Below are positions 61,026 to 64,000 of a stretch of DNA of 64,000 nucleotides, in pieces. The stretch comes from Roseburia hominis A2-183. Its GTDB lineage: Bacteria; Bacillota; Clostridia; Lachnospirales; Lachnospiraceae. The stretch covers positions 3,224,001-3,288,000 of the forward strand of contig NC_015977.1 of the NCBI RefSeq assembly GCF_000225345.1. The letters run 5' to 3'. The notes beneath the pieces were generated by a model, which worked only from the letters and a program-made list of their open reading frames with translations, made no database searches and was not told the origin of the DNA. Both the position numbers and the translations under genes were made by a program. Numbering within the stretch: the first letter of the stretch is position 1; each line of letters starts with the position of its first letter.

Positions 61026-64000
61026 CCATGAGTAGCTGTCAAATGTTCCCTCTGTCACATACCGGAAAATCTTAACCTTTGGATTCCTGTTGCCCTGCCG
61101 CAAAATACGCCCCTCCTGCTGTTCAATATCAGACGGACGCCACGGTACATCGAGGTGGTGCAGAGCAATCAGTCTGTCCTGCACGTTTGTCCCGGCTCCC
61201 ATTTTTGCAGTAGAACCCAATAAAAAACGAACCTGTCCGCTTCTTACCTTACTGAACAGCTCCGCTTTCCTAAGCTCCGTATTTGCCTGATGTATAAAGG
61301 CGATTTCTTCTGCGGGAACACCTTTTTCCATCAGTTTATTTCTTATATCCTCATAGACATTAAATGTACCATCTCCTTTCGGTGTCGATAAATCACAGAA
61401 AATAAGCTGTGCTGATTTCTCCCCTTTGGTATCTTCCCAAATCTCAAATGCCTTATCCACACAGGTTTTTGCTTTGGAATGTTCCTCATCGGGGAGCATA
61501 TCGTTGATCAGACGCTGGTCGAGTGCCAGTTTTCTTCCATCGTTGGTAATCTTGAGCATATTATCCTGATGCGGCTCTACCAGTCTGTTACGCACTGCCT
61601 CCGCCCGATCTGCCAGCGATGTTACCATCTCTTTCTGATATTCGCTGGGTTTCAGCACCACGTTCTCATATTCTGCTTCCGGCACAGGCAGCTTTAACAT
61701 ATCCGGTGTCTGGATATCCGCACTCTCCTTGAAAAGTGCAATCAGCTCCGGCAGATTGAAGAATTTTGCAAATCTTGTCTTTGCCCGGTATCCTGTTCCC
61801 TCCGGTGCCAGCTCAATGGCGGTCTGTGTTTCTCCAAAAGAAGCTGCCCAACTGTCAAAATGCCCTAATCCCATCTTCTGAAGCGTACCATACTGAAGAT
61901 ACCGCATATTGGTGTAAAGCTCCGTCATACTGTTGCTGATCGGCGTACCCGTAGCAAACGTAATGCCCTTTCCGCCAGTCAGCTCATCAAGGTACTGGCA
62001 CTTAGCAAACATATCGGAGGACTTCTGTGCTTCCGTCTGTGCAATGCCCGCCACATTCCGCATTTTCGTGTATAGAAAAAGGTTCTTATAATTGTGACTT
62101 TCATCTACAAACAGCCTGTCCACACCTAACTGCTCAAAGGTTACAACATTATCTTTCCGGGAAGTATCGTTGAGTTTTTCCAGTCTTGTCATAAGGGATT
62201 TTCTGGACTTTTCCATCTGCTTAATGGTGTAACGCTCCCCGTTATCTGCTTTCGCCTGCTCTATGGCAAGCTCAATCTCATCAATCTGTCTTTCGATAAT
62301 GCCTATCTGTCTTTCCTGCGACAACGGGATTTTTTCAAACTGGCTATGCCCGATAATGACAGCATCATAATCTCCGGTGGCGATTCTGGAACAGAATTTC
62401 TTCCGGTTGGCTGGCTCAAAATCTTTCTTCGTTGCCGCTAAAATATTTGCTCCGGGATATAACCGCAAAAAGTCACTCGCCCACTGTTCCGTCAAATGAT
62501 TGGGAACAACGAACAGGCTCTTTTGGCATAACCCTAACCGCTTGCTTTCCATTGCTGCAGCAATCATTTCAAAAGTCTTTCCTGCTCCCACACAATGAGC
62601 AAGCAGGGTATTGTCCCCGTAAAGCTGGTGTGCCACCGCATTTAACTGGTGCGGTCTAAGGTCGATGTCCGGTGTCATGCCAGGGAATTTCAAATGGGAA
62701 CCGTCATATTCTCTTGGTCTGGTAGAATTAAAGAGCTTGTTATATTTCGCCACCAAGTCCTGTCTACGTTCCTGATCTTCAAATACCCAGTTCTTAAAGG
62801 CTTCCCGGACTGCCTCCTGTTTCTGACTGGCAATCATGGTTTCCTTTTTATTCAGGACTCTCGTTTCCTTTCCGTCCTCTATCACGGTATCGTACACCCG
62901 GCTGTCCTTTAAATTCAGAGAATCCTCTAAAATCTGATAAGCATTTCTCCGGTTTGTACCATAAGTCATATTTACAAGACTGTTTCCGTAATCCGCACTT
63001 TTTCCTTTTACATTCCACTGTCCTGTCACATCGGAATACTGAATCCCCATTGTATTCCGGTTGAAGAGATGCTGCGGTGTTTCAAAAACATCACGCATGA
63101 AATCTTCAATATATTTCGGTTCAACCCATGTGGCACCGATACGCACCTCAATCTCGCTGGCATCCAGTTCTGTGGGCTGCACCTGTGTAAGTGCCTGCAC
63201 ATTTATGTTGTATTCCGGGTGGTTTTCGGCGTAAATCTTCGCTGTTTGCAACTTATCCCGGACATTGCCGCTTAAATACTCGTCCGCTGCTTCCCACCTG
63301 TCTGTGACCGGATTCTGAAAGATAATGCCCGTCAGTTCTTCTTTGATTGTATCAATCTCTTTTCCGGTCAGCTCCGCCATATAAGAAAGGTCAACTTTTG
63401 CTTTTTCTGATAAAGATACTGCCAGAGCTTCCGTTGCTGTATCCACGCTTGTAACCACTTCCGCTTTCTTAATGGTACGTTTCGTGAACATATCCGCTTT
63501 GCCTTTGAAATTTCCCTCGTCATCCAGCTTTTCCAGAGAACATAACAGACAATAGCTGCTGTCCTGATTAAAGGCTCTTTTGTTGGTCTGGGAATTGATT
63601 AAACCGTATTTTCTGCTGAACGTATCATAAAGGGTATTCAATTCTTTCTGCTTTTCCTTAATCACAGTATCCGGATATTCTTCCAACTGCAAATTGATAA
63701 GCTCTTGCGTACAGTTTCGGATTCCTACCATGCCTTTTATGCGTTCCTGCATGGATTCTGACATATCCACAGGCTTCATAATGGAATTTTCACGGTAATA
63801 TACCTTATCTTCCACCAGTGTGTAGCTGTAATTCTTTACGTCCGGGTCTGCCGGAATGGTGGCATCTGCCAGCTCATCCGCAAGCTCGTCCGTCTCCACT
63901 GCTTCGATTTCCCCGTCAATCCGGCTGACCGCATCCATTAACTGCTCTGCAAACGGTCTTGTGGCATCCGGTTGGCAGGTGCTTTCCATGCCATAGGGAC
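61026..64000 (-). CDS. 5' exon of the giant SNF2-type helicase gene (runs off the window)
   Basis: Open to the right edge, so the N-terminus (in relatives often a DNA methylase-like region) is outside. Visible: a helical region, then helicase motifs: [15 protein letters not shown] (Q-motif-like), [17 protein letters not shown] (Walker A), [10 protein letters not shown] (DEAH-like Walker B), [15 protein letters not shown] (III), and motif V/VI ([43 protein letters not shown]). It ends EGTFDSYSW at the intron. Likely a DNA translocase of the ICE, of unknown precise role. Without splicing the frame adds VRHEVA and stops at 61005. Confidence 0.9.

Larger units (their letters stand above)
35640..64000. 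mobile_element. Integrative conjugative/mobilizable element (partial)
   Basis: From the attachment-arm repeats and integrase at the left, through Xis-like, oriT, MobC/MobA, a BlaRI-PBP cargo region, TTRAP, ArdC-like protein, YhcG nuclease and the giant SNF2-helicase gene, which leaves the window at the right. The gene set is that of Tn1549-like ICEs of Clostridia, but no type IV secretion genes are inside the window, so conjugative ability cannot be judged. The left end is approximate. Confidence 0.7.

Overview
The window comes from a low-GC, gut-type Firmicute, most likely a Lachnospiraceae/Clostridiales bacterium. This rests on strong AGGAGG ribosome sites, FtsH next to a bile salt hydrolase, GH43 and PgsA/cardiolipin-synthase genes, and mobile-element genes (DUF6462 proteins, TTRAP, ArdC-like and SNF2-helicase proteins) typical of conjugative elements of that family. 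No rRNA, tRNA or CRISPR array was seen.

Layout. (1) 1-1.6 kb: an oxidative-stress operon (small membrane protein, bcp, yaaA), read leftward. (2) 1.6-15.5 kb: a defence island flanked and cut by two near-identical IS200/IS605 copies. It holds a five-gene McrBC-type operon (HTH, HNH nuclease, MazG-like, McrB, McrC) behind a promoter with an iterated operator, an AbiE toxin-antitoxin pair followed by a frameshifted DUF6933-like gene, a repA (DUF6017) remnant, and a leftward operon of RNase III with two dsRNA-binding regions, a 58-aa acidic protein, and a protein with a C-terminal HEPN-like Rx4H motif that is split by one in-frame TGA. (3) 15.5-20 kb: an alkaline phosphatase pseudogene, a GH43 glycosidase, a flavodoxin, and a graveyard of mobile-element fragments (TraG/VirD4 tail, Fic, AbiEi) around a perfect 38-bp palindrome. 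(4) 20-34 kb: mostly chromosomal genes: LexA-like and Cro-like regulators, ftsH with a bile salt hydrolase, an internally deleted IS4-like element, and a phospholipid/envelope operon (PLD protein, response regulator, histidine kinase, FUSC protein, PgsA). Then come citrate synthase with MarR and a cardiolipin synthase. The PLD and citrate synthase promoters share an identical operator block. (5) 34.3-35.6 kb: remnants of a partition/mobile region (iterated AACCRAT motifs, macro-domain fragment, DUF6462 joined to a truncated ParM). (6) 35.6-64 kb and beyond the right edge: an integrative conjugative or mobilizable element with attachment-arm repeats, Tn916-type integrase, RHH and Xis-like proteins, oriT, MobC/MobA, TTRAP, ArdC-like protein, a YhcG nuclease and a giant SNF2 helicase gene interrupted by a group II intron.

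The most striking cargo is inside that element at 41.6-52.0 kb. It is a BlaI/BlaR1 beta-lactam-sensing pair, a MecA-like class B penicillin-binding protein, three paralogous exported proteins in the PBP operon, and a further two-gene unit. All three transcription units carry TTAC-N4-GTAA operators at or near their promoters. This looks like a complete, mobile, beta-lactam-responsive regulon whose accessory proteins I do not recognise as characterised. The RNase III/HEPN operon is the second candidate for an undescribed system.
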